A DNA stretch of 64,000 nt from positions 248,001 to 312,000 of the forward strand of contig JAJJXM010000067.1 of the NCBI GenBank assembly GCA_024516155.1, read 5' to 3'. The DNA comes from Pyronema omphalodes (taxonomy: Eukaryota; Ascomycota; Pezizomycetes; Pezizales; Pyronemataceae). Position 1 is the stretch's first letter. Each line of letters starts with the position of its first letter. Positions 55,766 through 64,000 of the stretch are shown here, in pieces. The translations under genes and the position numbers were made by a program. The notes below the pieces were generated by a model. The model made no database searches. It saw only the letters and a program-made list of their open reading frames with translations, and was not told where the DNA came from.

Positions 55766-57125
55766 TGTGAACCTGGGTATTGAGGCTTTCAATACAGAGG
55801 CTTTTCCGATCAGTTGGTGCTTCGTTCGAAAGATATTCAACTAATAGATTTTTCTCAAGAAGCCAGGAAGTTAACTAATCGATCACAGGCCGAATAAACT
55901 TAAGGGTCTCGTCCTGAGGTATTTGGTGTAGAATAGTAATGTCGTAACAAGAGATCAAGTTGCTGATGCCAGAGGAGACGGTGGGAAGACTTAGGGTCTT
56001 TTATAGACTTTTGTCTACAAATTCGCCCAGACTTCCCAAGGGAACCAACTTCCAAACTAAGCTTAGGAGATAAGACGTGAGTCAATCCTGTGACAAATCT
56101 GCTGATGGCTCGCACCATGCTGCATGCGCAATTATATTAATTGCTCACTTGCATGATAACCTTCGTGTCAGATTAATCCTTGACATTCCTCCCCGTGCTA
56201 CCACACCTTCCAATCAGGTATTGGGGTTAAGCGCCTAGTGGAGGGTTACTCCACTTGAGCGCATAATGCAATGACTCCTCCGATAATAACATGTGAGTCA
56301 TATATCGCATGAGTCGTCTTGATCATAGATCTCCCTAGAGAATCTCGATTGCGAGTGAAGGAATCTGACATCATAAGGCAGACTATGCCTTACCGGAGCG
56401 CACTGCCCCGTCACATTCCTGTGTGATGTCATAACAGCCCCACCTGCGCGCATTTGCGCGCAGCCACACCCTGGTGTGTACGCAACCGCCGTCTTATCTT
56501 GCAGTTGGTAGTCATTGGCCTAAGGTCGCGTCATATCAGTTCCATCCAACAGTTTCCCTGAGTGGTGTTCCTTGCTGCAGGACGTCGTCTCATGCTAACG
56601 CAATCTTGACCCTTGTCCTGAGCTCCACTCCTGTTGGCTGACTAGACTCTGCCTTGTTCCTTGGCCGACTATCCGCCCAACTCAGACCTCGGATGATCCT
56701 ATTCGTCTGCCTTGCACTGTCCTGAGAATTCCCTTCTCTTGCAAGCCCTCTGGTAGCCGTGCTTGGTGGAACACAACCTCAAGTATAAGGAGGTGTCCTT
56801 TCGCCGTCGTCTTCTGTCTCCATCAGCGTCGTCTGTAGTTTTCTCATGGGTAAGTCGACACCCATGAGGTAAGTTGTTCCTCGTTCCCATCCATCTGTGA
56901 TCCTCCCAAACTGACAGTGAATAACAGGTAGCGACGCCTCGGGCCGGGATCCTCGTGAGGTCCTTTCGGAAAGTCACGAATCACGTGACGTGGCTAGCTG
57001 GAGCTCCTCAGGGGGTTCCGGCCCGGGATACTAACCTTATTATTCATTCTCCTGTCGAGTTTGCCATGTTCTCTAAATGTTATACATGTTACCTATTCTA
57101 TACTCACACATTATAGGGTGTGACA
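55766..57125 (-). repeat. 3' LTR of element D (1360 bp)
   Basis: The plus strand opens TGTGAACC and closes GTGTGACA. The minus-strand TATA box TATAAAAG is at 56005-55998. The motif matching the primer-binding site is at 55894-55905. Next to it, 57126-57143 is the polypurine tract (minus strand GGGGGGAGGTGG). Confidence 0.94.
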
Positions 57126-57296
57126 CCACCTCCCCCCTGTTCAAGCTTCGTCCCGAAGCAAGTAGTTCATCATTCTGTGATCGCACCTCGCCGCAGCCAA
57201 GTGATTAAGTGATCATATATGGATGTAGTCCTCCAGCCCCTACATCCTACTACCAACTCGACCTAATGAAAACCTCGTGGGGAAAAACATTAAGCC

Positions 57297-60200
57297 TTAA
57301 TCCTTGAGTCGGTAGTCCCTCGGAGAATCAGGGTACTTGAGATGAAACTCTCGTAACTTCTCCTGACCTCCTACTGAAAAGTTGTCGAATGGTTCTGCCG
57401 TCCAGTCTTTTTTGTTGGGCCAACCTAGCCATTTAACAAGGTATAAGATTCGATTGCCAGATTTGTAGCTGCTCATTACTTCATCGATATCGTATTCCTC
57501 GCTTCCCTCAACGTCGTCTGCTTCCCGTAAAATTTTGTTTGTATCAGGTGGAGCCCGAGTTCCTGCTCTAAAGGGCTCAAGTAGTGAGGTATGGAAGACC
57601 TTGTGTATCTTCCATTTTCGTGGGAGCGTAAGTCGTACTGCTGTTGGGGAGATGACTTTTTCGACTTGGAAGGGACCATGTAGTTTATGGTCTAACTTCC
57701 TTGATGGGCGTCTGGTTCGTATGTTGCGTCCATCTAACATAACCAAGTCTCCTACTTGGTATTCTGGTGCCTCCTGTCGTTTCTGGTCTGCATAATGTTT
57801 CATTCTTTCTTGTGTTTTTTGAAGGGCTAACTTGGCTCCTTCATGAATCGTATGCATCCAGTGGGCGTAGGCTTTGCTGGCTGGGTTGCGCACAGCAGTT
57901 GCCGAAGGGTTGCTCGTATTTGGGTAGAACCCATAGTTAGCGTAAAAGGGTGACAGTCCAGTTGCGCTTGTGACTGAGTTATTGTATGCGAACTCAGCCA
58001 TGGGTAAGAGATCAGCCCAGTCGTCCATTTCGTGGTTAACAAAAGAGCGGAGGTAAGCTTCAATTGTTTGGTTCAGCCGTTCCGTTTGTCCATCTGTTTG
58101 TGGGTGGAAGGCTGTTGACATTCTTGGTTTTATTCCTAACGTTCCAAGAAATGCTTTCCAGGTGGTGCTTGTGAACCTGGAGTCTCTGTCCGACACTATG
58201 TCCTTGGGTAAGCCGTGCAACTTCCAAATTTCCTTTGCGAAAATCCTGACAAGGTCTGCAGTTGTCTTGCCATCTTTCTGTAGGGGAATGAAGTGCGCCA
58301 TTTTAGTAAATCGATCAACTATAACCCATAGTTTATCACACCCATTTGATTCTGGTAGGTCGGTGATGAAATCCATAGCAATAGACTGCCATGGGGCATA
58401 TGTTAATTCCAAAGGTTGCAACATCCCATACTTAAGGTGCCTAGCCGTCTTGTCCTTCTGACATTCCAAACAGCTTTGAATATATTCAATTATTTGTTCA
58501 TCCATCTTCGGCCACCAAAAGTTTCTTCTTATTAATTCAATGGTCTTATCCTGACCAAAGTGTCCTGCAATTTTCGAGTTGTGCTCCGATTCCAGGACCA
58601 TGTTGACTAAATCCTTTGGCACCCATAACTTCTCTTTCCGATAGATTATGCCATCTTCTATCGTCAGTGGATCCTTTATTTTGTTTGCTGCTTTTTTATA
58701 ATTTTCGTCCAGTTCTCCAGCTTCTTTAACCATCTTCAAAAATTCGCCAGACCATTTAACAGAAGGAATAGAATTGAGCCGTGCTGAAGAAACCATGAAT
58801 GAAGTTCCTTCTCCTCCACTGCTGATTGCTGAAATCGATGCAAAATGTTCTTTGTGAAGGATAGTCGTAATCGGCTGATCCTCACCTCCCCCCTTTTCAG
58901 GGCGGAACTCCGGACGCCTTGACAATGCATCTGGCTTTCCATTCTTACTTCCAGGTCTGTAAAAAATTTTAAAGTCAATACCAGCAAGTTCTTGAGCCCA
59001 CCTTGCTTGGCGACGATTGAGTACTTTTGTTGTGGTGAAGTACTCCAAATTTTGATGGTCGCTGAATACCTGAACTGTGTGCATTGCTCCCTCCAAGTAT
59101 CTTCTCCATATTTTAAACGAATCCACAATAGCTAAAAGCTCTTTGTCGTGGATTTCGTAGTTGATTTCTGCCGGAGTAAATTTCCTGGAGTGAAAAGCAA
59201 TAGGGTGCAGCTTTCCGTCCTCTCCTTTCTGAGAAAGGACTGCGCCTAAGGCAAAGTCAGAAGCATCAGTTTCAACAATGCAAACCTTTTTAGGATCAAA
59301 ATGACCCAATATTGGTGCCTTCGTAAACCTCTGCTTCAACTCATCAAATGCCAATTCCATGGCAACAGTCCATTCCCACTTCTTTGGATCGCCCTTGGTA
59401 GATTCAGTAAGAGGACGACAAATTTTTGAAAAGTCCTTTATGAATCGGCGATAGAAGTTTGCAAATCCAAGAAAGCCTTGTGTCTCTTTCAAGGATCTAG
59501 GTGGTTCCCAAACCAGGACGGTTTCCACTTTGTCCTTTGCCATCTCAATTCCCTTTTCGCTTATAATATACCCCAAAAATTGCACTTTGTTTGTCCCCCA
59601 AACACATTTTTCCGGAGATATTACCAGCCCATTTTCTTCCAGTCTTTTTAAGACTTCCTTAACCAATTCATCATGTTCCTCCTCCGTTTCCGCGTAAATC
59701 AGAACATCATCAATATAAGCAATCACTCCCTGATCCAACATGTCCCTAAAGATATGATTCATCATATCCTGGAATGTGGCCGGTGCATTGCTTAATCCAA
59801 AGGGCATAACCAAAAACTCATAAAGCCCATACCTGCATCTGAAGGCTGTTTTCCATTCATCGCCTTCTTTGATCCTAATCAAATGATAACCGTTCTTCAA
59901 ATCCATTTTCGTGAAGAACCTAGCTCCTCTTACTCTGTCTTGTAATTCAGACATAAGAGGGAGGGGGTAGCGATTTGCTATTGTTATTTTATTAATCCCC
60001 CTATAGTCAACACAAAGTCGTAGACCTCGCCCATGGGGTTTTGGCACAAAGAGAATGGGTGCTGCGGCAGGAGATTTTGATGGTCTAATCTTGCCTGTCC
60101 TTAGCATTTCTTTTAGCCATTCTCTGAGTGTCTCCAGTTCGACTTCATTAAGCGCATAGACTGGTCCCCAAGGAGGAGTCTCTCCTTCCTTTAAGTCTAT

Positions 60201-60749
60201 GGCATGGTCGTAAGACTTGTGTTCTGGAAGCTTGTCTGCTGCTTCCTTGGTCATGATATTGATCCACTTACGGAATTTCTCAGGGACTTGTTGAAGTGCC
60301 TCTGACAATTCCTCTTTAGTGGCAATGGCTGATATATGGCCTATAACTGAGGCCTCAGGGTGGTCGAGTACTCGTCTATCGACCTTAAGGGAGAATGTAC
60401 TGGCCTGAGCCTTAGTACAATGTTCGGTGCAACGTGGAGTTGTGAAGGAGATGTTATTGCTTTCTCCCCACATGTTGCAAGGTTGGTGTTTTGCCATCCA
60501 CCAGTATGGTAAGATGACATCGCAGTCGCTGTCAAGAGGGGCGACTTCGAAGGATTCGGCTGCAAAGTGTTGTTTATGTTGCAGCATGAAAGGTACCGTA
60601 AAGAATTCTCCAGCTCCAGCAACTACCTCGTTATTGAAGTTGCGAATTTGAAGAGGCTTGTCTCTCTTCACAGTAGGGATTTTGTATGTATGGACAAAAC
60701 CTTTGTCCAGTAATGCTGAGGTGGAGCCTGTATCGAGTAGGACCCGCAC
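57297..60749 (-). CDS. pol: Gypsy pol polyprotein of element D (PR-RT-RH-IN-chromodomain)
   Basis: 1150 codons. Protease VRVLLDTGSTSALLDKGF; RT with CVDYRGINK, MPFGLSNAP and catalytic YIDDVLIYA; RNase H ETDASDFALGAV; integrase with HHCC zinc domain (HNSKIAGHFG...CLECQKDK) and D,D,E core (AMDFITDLPES, IVSDRDSRFTS, HPQTDGQTERLN); GPF module (LHGPFQVEKVIS); chromodomain (EEYDIDEVMSSYKSGNRILY...WLGWP). The frame opens at a GTG directly before the protease motif, with an in-frame TAA three codons upstream. The expected N-terminal piece (NNQHGVELVKELIQN) lies in another frame from about 60930 to 60750. A single-base shift therefore separates it from the protease, by mutation or programmed. Otherwise intact. 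Confidence 0.93.
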   Translation of the reverse strand: MRVLLDTGSTSALLDKGFVHTYKIPTVKRDKPLQIRNFNNEVVAGAGEFFTVPFMLQHKQHFAAESFEVAPLDSDCDVILPYWWMAKHQPCNMWGESNNISFTTPRCTEHCTKAQASTFSLKVDRRVLDHPEASVIGHISAIATKEELSEALQQVPEKFRKWINIMTKEAADKLPEHKSYDHAIDLKEGETPPWGPVYALNEVELETLREWLKEMLRTGKIRPSKSPAAAPILFVPKPHGRGLRLCVDYRGINKITIANRYPLPLMSELQDRVRGARFFTKMDLKNGYHLIRIKEGDEWKTAFRCRYGLYEFLVMPFGLSNAPATFQDMMNHIFRDMLDQGVIAYIDDVLIYAETEEEHDELVKEVLKRLEENGLVISPEKCVWGTNKVQFLGYIISEKGIEMAKDKVETVLVWEPPRSLKETQGFLGFANFYRRFIKDFSKICRPLTESTKGDPKKWEWTVAMELAFDELKQRFTKAPILGHFDPKKVCIVETDASDFALGAVLSQKGEDGKLHPIAFHSRKFTPAEINYEIHDKELLAIVDSFKIWRRYLEGAMHTVQVFSDHQNLEYFTTTKVLNRRQARWAQELAGIDFKIFYRPGSKNGKPDALSRRPEFRPEKGGGEDQPITTILHKEHFASISAISSGGEGTSFMVSSARLNSIPSVKWSGEFLKMVKEAGELDENYKKAANKIKDPLTIEDGIIYRKEKLWVPKDLVNMVLESEHNSKIAGHFGQDKTIELIRRNFWWPKMDEQIIEYIQSCLECQKDKTARHLKYGMLQPLELTYAPWQSIAMDFITDLPESNGCDKLWVIVDRFTKMAHFIPLQKDGKTTADLVRIFAKEIWKLHGLPKDIVSDRDSRFTSTTWKAFLGTLGIKPRMSTAFHPQTDGQTERLNQTIEAYLRSFVNHEMDDWADLLPMAEFAYNNSVTSATGLSPFYANYGFYPNTSNPSATAVRNPASKAYAHWMHTIHEGAKLALQKTQERMKHYADQKRQEAPEYQVGDLVMLDGRNIRTRRPSRKLDHKLHGPFQVEKVISPTAVRLTLPRKWKIHKVFHTSLLEPFRAGTRAPPDTNKILREADDVEGSEEYDIDEVMSSYKSGNRILYLVKWLGWPNKKDWTAEPFDNFSVGGQEKLREFHLKYPDSPRDYRLKD

Positions 60750-60991
60750 CGTTCTGAATTAATTCTTTGACCAATTCAACACCATGTTGATTATTGGCCT
60801 TTTTCCGTGATAAGGTGGGACCACGGCTTCCATTTTCGTTTCCTTGGAAGAGGTTCCATTGTCGGTTCGTCGATTTTTTGTCTTGATCGACCCCAAGTTG
60901 TCTGTGGATTTTCTTTTTGTTCCACAACAAATAATATTCCCTGCGTCAGATATACATTCCTCCTCCTCAGGTGACGCAACCCTAGAGGATC

Positions 60992-63184
60992 TTAAAAATC
61001 CGACTCCTCATCATTTTGCTCAATCTCCCAAATCCTGGGCTGAGCATCTTGCATCATTTCATCATCATCATCCTGTCGTACCGCAGCAGTCTTGGTCTTT
61101 TTTGTTTCCTTGGGCTTCTCCTGCCCTTTATTTCCTTCATCATCGTCATCTCTCTTCCTCTTTCCTGAGGAAGCAACCTTTCCTTCGCCAGAGAGTTCTG
61201 TTCCTCCAACTGTTTTCTTTGCATAACAATCAAACATCTTATGTCCTGATCGTCCGCACCTCCAACAGTCCGCCTTCTCCTTTTTATGCTTATCAATTTC
61301 GCTCTGAGGAACATTGTTCAGAGCTTCCCTCCCTGACGCAAAGATGGACTTCTTGTCCTTTTTCCCAGAAAAACTCTTTTTCTCCTTTTTCTCCTTGAAT
61401 TTGTCCTTGTGCTGCACCTCCTTAGGGCGCACAATCTCCTTGTTCTTTCCTTTATCCTTGTGGCGGTCCTCCCGCACTTCCAAAGTCTTTTTCTTATGAC
61501 CCTTTAGTTCTTCATCTAAATTCTCAACAACATGGGCAGCTTCTTTGACTGCGTCAATCATTCCTTCATCGTCAGTTGGGATTCCCCCAAATCTTTGATA
61601 TACCATTTTTTTGATCGCCGGCGTCATAGCCTCCCATATTACGTTTCGATACATGGGGCCAATTGCTCCCACACGCATGTTGAGGTCTTCCAATTTAGTT
61701 ATGTAGTCGTCAATATCTCCCTCATATTGGAGCTCCGTTATCCTTTTAACGTCCTTCTGGGCCTCCCGCTTGTCCTCAAACCTGGTTTCAATAGAGCTTG
61801 AGAAAGCTGCCCAAGTATCTTTTAGTCCTTGTCTCTGAATCGATTTGCGCCTTTCCTGGTGCCAACTTAATGCCTTATGAGTAAGTAAATTCCCTACCCA
61901 TTTTACCTGATCATCCTCGTCCGGGAACGCCTTGGCGTATGTTGCAATATAGTCTTGAACAGACATCCACCAAGCCCTAAATAAATTCTTGTCTTTCCCG
62001 GAAAAATATTGTGGAGCCTTCATCTCAGGCATTTTGGGTCTCCTTGGTTCGTTGACCCCAGATTGCTGCAATTTGTTGACAAGTGATTCCAAAAATGCCT
62101 CCGTTGCATTTTTTGCTTCAGGCTTCTTTTGTTGAGCCTTTTGTTTGCGCTCCTGGCGCTTTCTCTCCAACGCTTTTCTGATGTATGAATCATCTGAGTC
62201 TTCGCCGTCCGAAGGATCAGATGGTGGTGGTGGAGGTGGTGGGAGTCCTCCTCCTGGTGGTTTACTGCCCCTACCACCATTTCTGCCGTTGTCTGCAGGG
62301 GTTCCATCTTCTGATGGAGGCAAGGGGACTTCAGGTGCTCTGCCGAGGGAGGGAGGTCTGGGTGTCATCTCCTCATGCATAGCCTCGGTTAGAGACTTAG
62401 CATCGAAATGTTCCTTTCTCTGGATTTTTGACATAACAAGGCCAATAACCTTGTTTACCAATTCCATCTTTTCCTCCTCTCTCTGTTCTTCATAATCCAG
62501 CAGACGTTGCTGGTGCACCTCTTCAGCTCTAGACAGAGCTGCAATCCGCCTATCTCTTTGTTCATCATCCTGCTCTCGGATGGCGTCTTGTGTATTCTTT
62601 TGAAAGGCCCATTCCTCGATTTCCTTGTTGATTTGTAATTGCCTCTGGGCAAAGGCTTCGAGGATGGCATTGGTCGTCTGAATGCCGTGTTTGAGTCTTT
62701 CTGCAGCCGCTTGGTTGGCTGCCTCTTTGGTTTGAGTGTCCGTGGCAAGTTCGCCAATTGTCCTCCAAACTTGGCCGGCAAAGTCGTTGCTGGCCTGAAC
62801 GAGTCTGGTAACAGTTTGAAGGTTGACTTCTTGGTCAAGGTTGCCCTTCTTTGCTAGGATGTCGTAAGCTTTCTGCATCCCCTGGGCCATTTCCTGATAG
62901 AGTCCCTTCATCCGTTGTAGTTCTTCGTTCATTGCAGCTCCTGATCCTGCTGCTTCCATCAATCTCTTAATGTCCTCCTCAGTCGAATTCATCCTTTCCA
63001 TCATTAAAATCACCCATTGTGGTACTTCGCCTAGGTGAAGGGTGGTGCCATGATGAACCCTTGGTTGTCCCACAGAGGTGACTTCCTCCCAGGAGCGAGG
63101 ACGGGTGATGCTGACAGTATCAGCCATAGGCGCATCAAGTCCGTCGTCGTGGGTGGCATTGCCGGTGAGTCTGCGTGAGGCCAT
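60992..63184 (-). CDS. gag: Gypsy gag of element D
   Basis: 730 residues from ATG (MASRRLTGNATHDDGLDAPM). A helical N-terminal part is followed by an acidic and Pro/Gly-rich hinge (GGRGSKPPGGGLPPPPPPPS), a capsid-like core (FRAWWMSVQDYIATYAKAFP; KWVGNLLTHKALSWHQERRK), a basic Lys/Glu region (about 560-630), a CCHC knuckle (CWRCGRSGHKMFDC) and an acidic C-terminus. About twice the size of the gag of element B. No stop or frameshift. Confidence 0.92.
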   Translation of the reverse strand: MASRRLTGNATHDDGLDAPMADTVSITRPRSWEEVTSVGQPRVHHGTTLHLGEVPQWVILMMERMNSTEEDIKRLMEAAGSGAAMNEELQRMKGLYQEMAQGMQKAYDILAKKGNLDQEVNLQTVTRLVQASNDFAGQVWRTIGELATDTQTKEAANQAAAERLKHGIQTTNAILEAFAQRQLQINKEIEEWAFQKNTQDAIREQDDEQRDRRIAALSRAEEVHQQRLLDYEEQREEEKMELVNKVIGLVMSKIQRKEHFDAKSLTEAMHEEMTPRPPSLGRAPEVPLPPSEDGTPADNGRNGGRGSKPPGGGLPPPPPPPSDPSDGEDSDDSYIRKALERKRQERKQKAQQKKPEAKNATEAFLESLVNKLQQSGVNEPRRPKMPEMKAPQYFSGKDKNLFRAWWMSVQDYIATYAKAFPDEDDQVKWVGNLLTHKALSWHQERRKSIQRQGLKDTWAAFSSSIETRFEDKREAQKDVKRITELQYEGDIDDYITKLEDLNMRVGAIGPMYRNVIWEAMTPAIKKMVYQRFGGIPTDDEGMIDAVKEAAHVVENLDEELKGHKKKTLEVREDRHKDKGKNKEIVRPKEVQHKDKFKEKKEKKSFSGKKDKKSIFASGREALNNVPQSEIDKHKKEKADCWRCGRSGHKMFDCYAKKTVGGTELSGEGKVASSGKRKRDDDDEGNKGQEKPKETKKTKTAAVRQDDDDEMMQDAQPRIWEIEQNDEESDF

Positions 63185-63290
63185 TGTAGATTGAAGTTTT
63201 TGTTTGTAGTTTTCAGAGGAGTGTTGGTGTTTCTTGCCCTAGAAGAGGGTCTTCCGTAATCGTGTCGAAAAGTAAACTTAGTAGCTTGAG

Positions 63291-63302
63291 CCTTAAGTTT
63301 AT
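63291..63302 (-). promoter_or_regulatory. Putative self-complementary primer-binding site of element D
   Basis: The minus strand reads ATAAACTTAAGG two bases after the 5' LTR. Its exact complement CCTTAAGTTTAT is in the LTR (minus strand, 63444-63433; also 55905-55894), roughly 98 nt downstream of the TATA box. Confidence 0.65.
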
Positions 63303-63304
63303 AG

Positions 63305-64000
63305 TGTGAACCTGGGTATTGAGGCTTTCAATACAGAGGCTTTTCCGATCAGTTGGTGCTTCGTTCGAAAGATATTCAACTAATAGATTTTTCTCAAGAA
63401 GCCAGGAAGTTAACTAATCGATCACAGGCCGAATAAACTTAAGGGTCTCGTCCTGAGGTATTTGGTGTAGAATAGTAATGTCGTAACAAGAGATCAAGTT
63501 GCTGATGCCAGAGGAGACGGTGGGAAGACTTAGGGTCTTTTATAGACTTTTGTCTACAAATTCGCCCAGACTTCCCAAGGGAACCAACTTCCAAACTAAG
63601 CTTAGGAGATAAGACGTGAGTCAATCCTGTGACAAATCTGCTGATGGCTCGCACCATGCTGCATGCGCAATTATATTAATTGCTCACTTGCATGATAACC
63701 TTCATGTCAGATTAATCCTTGACATTCCTCGCCGTGCTACCACACCTTCCAATCAGGTATTGGGGTTAAGCGCCTAGTGGAGGGTTACTCCACTTGAGCG
63801 CATAATGCAATGACTCCTCCGATAATAACATGTGAGTCATATATCGCATGAGTCGTCTTGATCATAGATCTCCCTAGAGAATCTCGATTGCGAGTGAAGG
63901 AATCTGACATCATAAGGCAGACTATGCCTTACCGGAGCGCACTGCCCCGTCACATTCCTGTGTGATGTCATAACAGCCCCACCTGCGCGCACTTGCGCGC
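63305..64000 (-). repeat. 5' LTR of element D, partial
   Basis: Direct repeat of 55766-56461, running off the window end. Confidence 0.95.

Larger units (their letters stand above)
55766..64000 (-). mobile_element. Ty3/Gypsy chromovirus element D (5' LTR incomplete in window)
   Basis: Minus-strand element inserted in the gag of element C: 3' LTR 57125-55766, PPT, pol, gag, primer-binding site, 5' LTR from 63305 to beyond 64000. Over the 696 bp visible in both LTRs I count three differences, so it is young. Unlike A and B there is no ORF3. The expected duplication ATTAC can only be confirmed on the left. Confidence 0.94.

Overview
The window is eukaryotic and almost certainly from a filamentous ascomycete. 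It has short GT-AG introns of about 49-96 bp, NACHT/ankyrin STAND (NLR-like) genes, chromodomain Ty3/Gypsy elements and a Tad-like LINE. The repeat load and the NACHT-ankyrin family would suit a truffle-type Pezizomycete, but that is a guess from gene content and no species marker is present. No rRNA, tRNA, CRISPR array or bacterial-style operon was seen.

Layout. 1-14668 is a three-level nest. Gypsy element B (728-8345, minus strand, LTRs nearly identical, 5-bp target duplication GGTAC) sits in the integrase of Gypsy element A (plus strand, 5' part outside the window, 3' LTR ending near 10442). A in turn truncates a Tad-like LINE (to 14668), and the LINE abuts a broken ankyrin-SPRY gene (14669-17272) that also holds a hAT-type MITE. 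17536-24383 is a second nest. It contains a LINE 3' fragment interrupted by a 4.87-kb Tc1/mariner-pogo-like element full of tandem and palindromic repeats, followed by a Tourist-like Harbinger MITE. 24472-28808 is an intact-looking 8-exon NACHT-ankyrin gene. 28809-40900 is gene-poor: a long-TIR element, a degenerate repeat shared with 50 kb, a possible minus-strand gene near 31.3-32.8 kb, a Copia-type gag relic and a pogo-related MITE. 40905-48479 is a duplicate of the NLR locus. Here two NLR units are joined in frame into one predicted 2073-residue double-NACHT protein with a highly homogenised ankyrin array. 48437-52190 holds LINE 3' ends and two hAT-type elements. 53771-64000 is a further nest: Gypsy element D (minus strand) inside the gag of Gypsy element C (plus strand).

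Main points. (1) Elements A and B carry a third ORF after pol with eleven conserved Cys/His positions. Its C-terminal hydrophobic segment is encoded by the LTR, which predicts a tail-anchored zinc-binding protein. (2) B, C and D each have a sequence directly after the 5' LTR that is complementary (10-12 nt) to a site in the same LTR downstream of a TATA box, as in Tf1-type self-priming. (3) The NLR units share an exon structure in which the P-loop lies on a 25-nt microexon. They form a mosaic, gene-converted family that includes the double-NACHT fusion. (4) A 46-bp hairpin insertion at a TA site has a paralogous empty site.

Exon joins and frames were worked out by hand from the sequence. No database or folding search was run.
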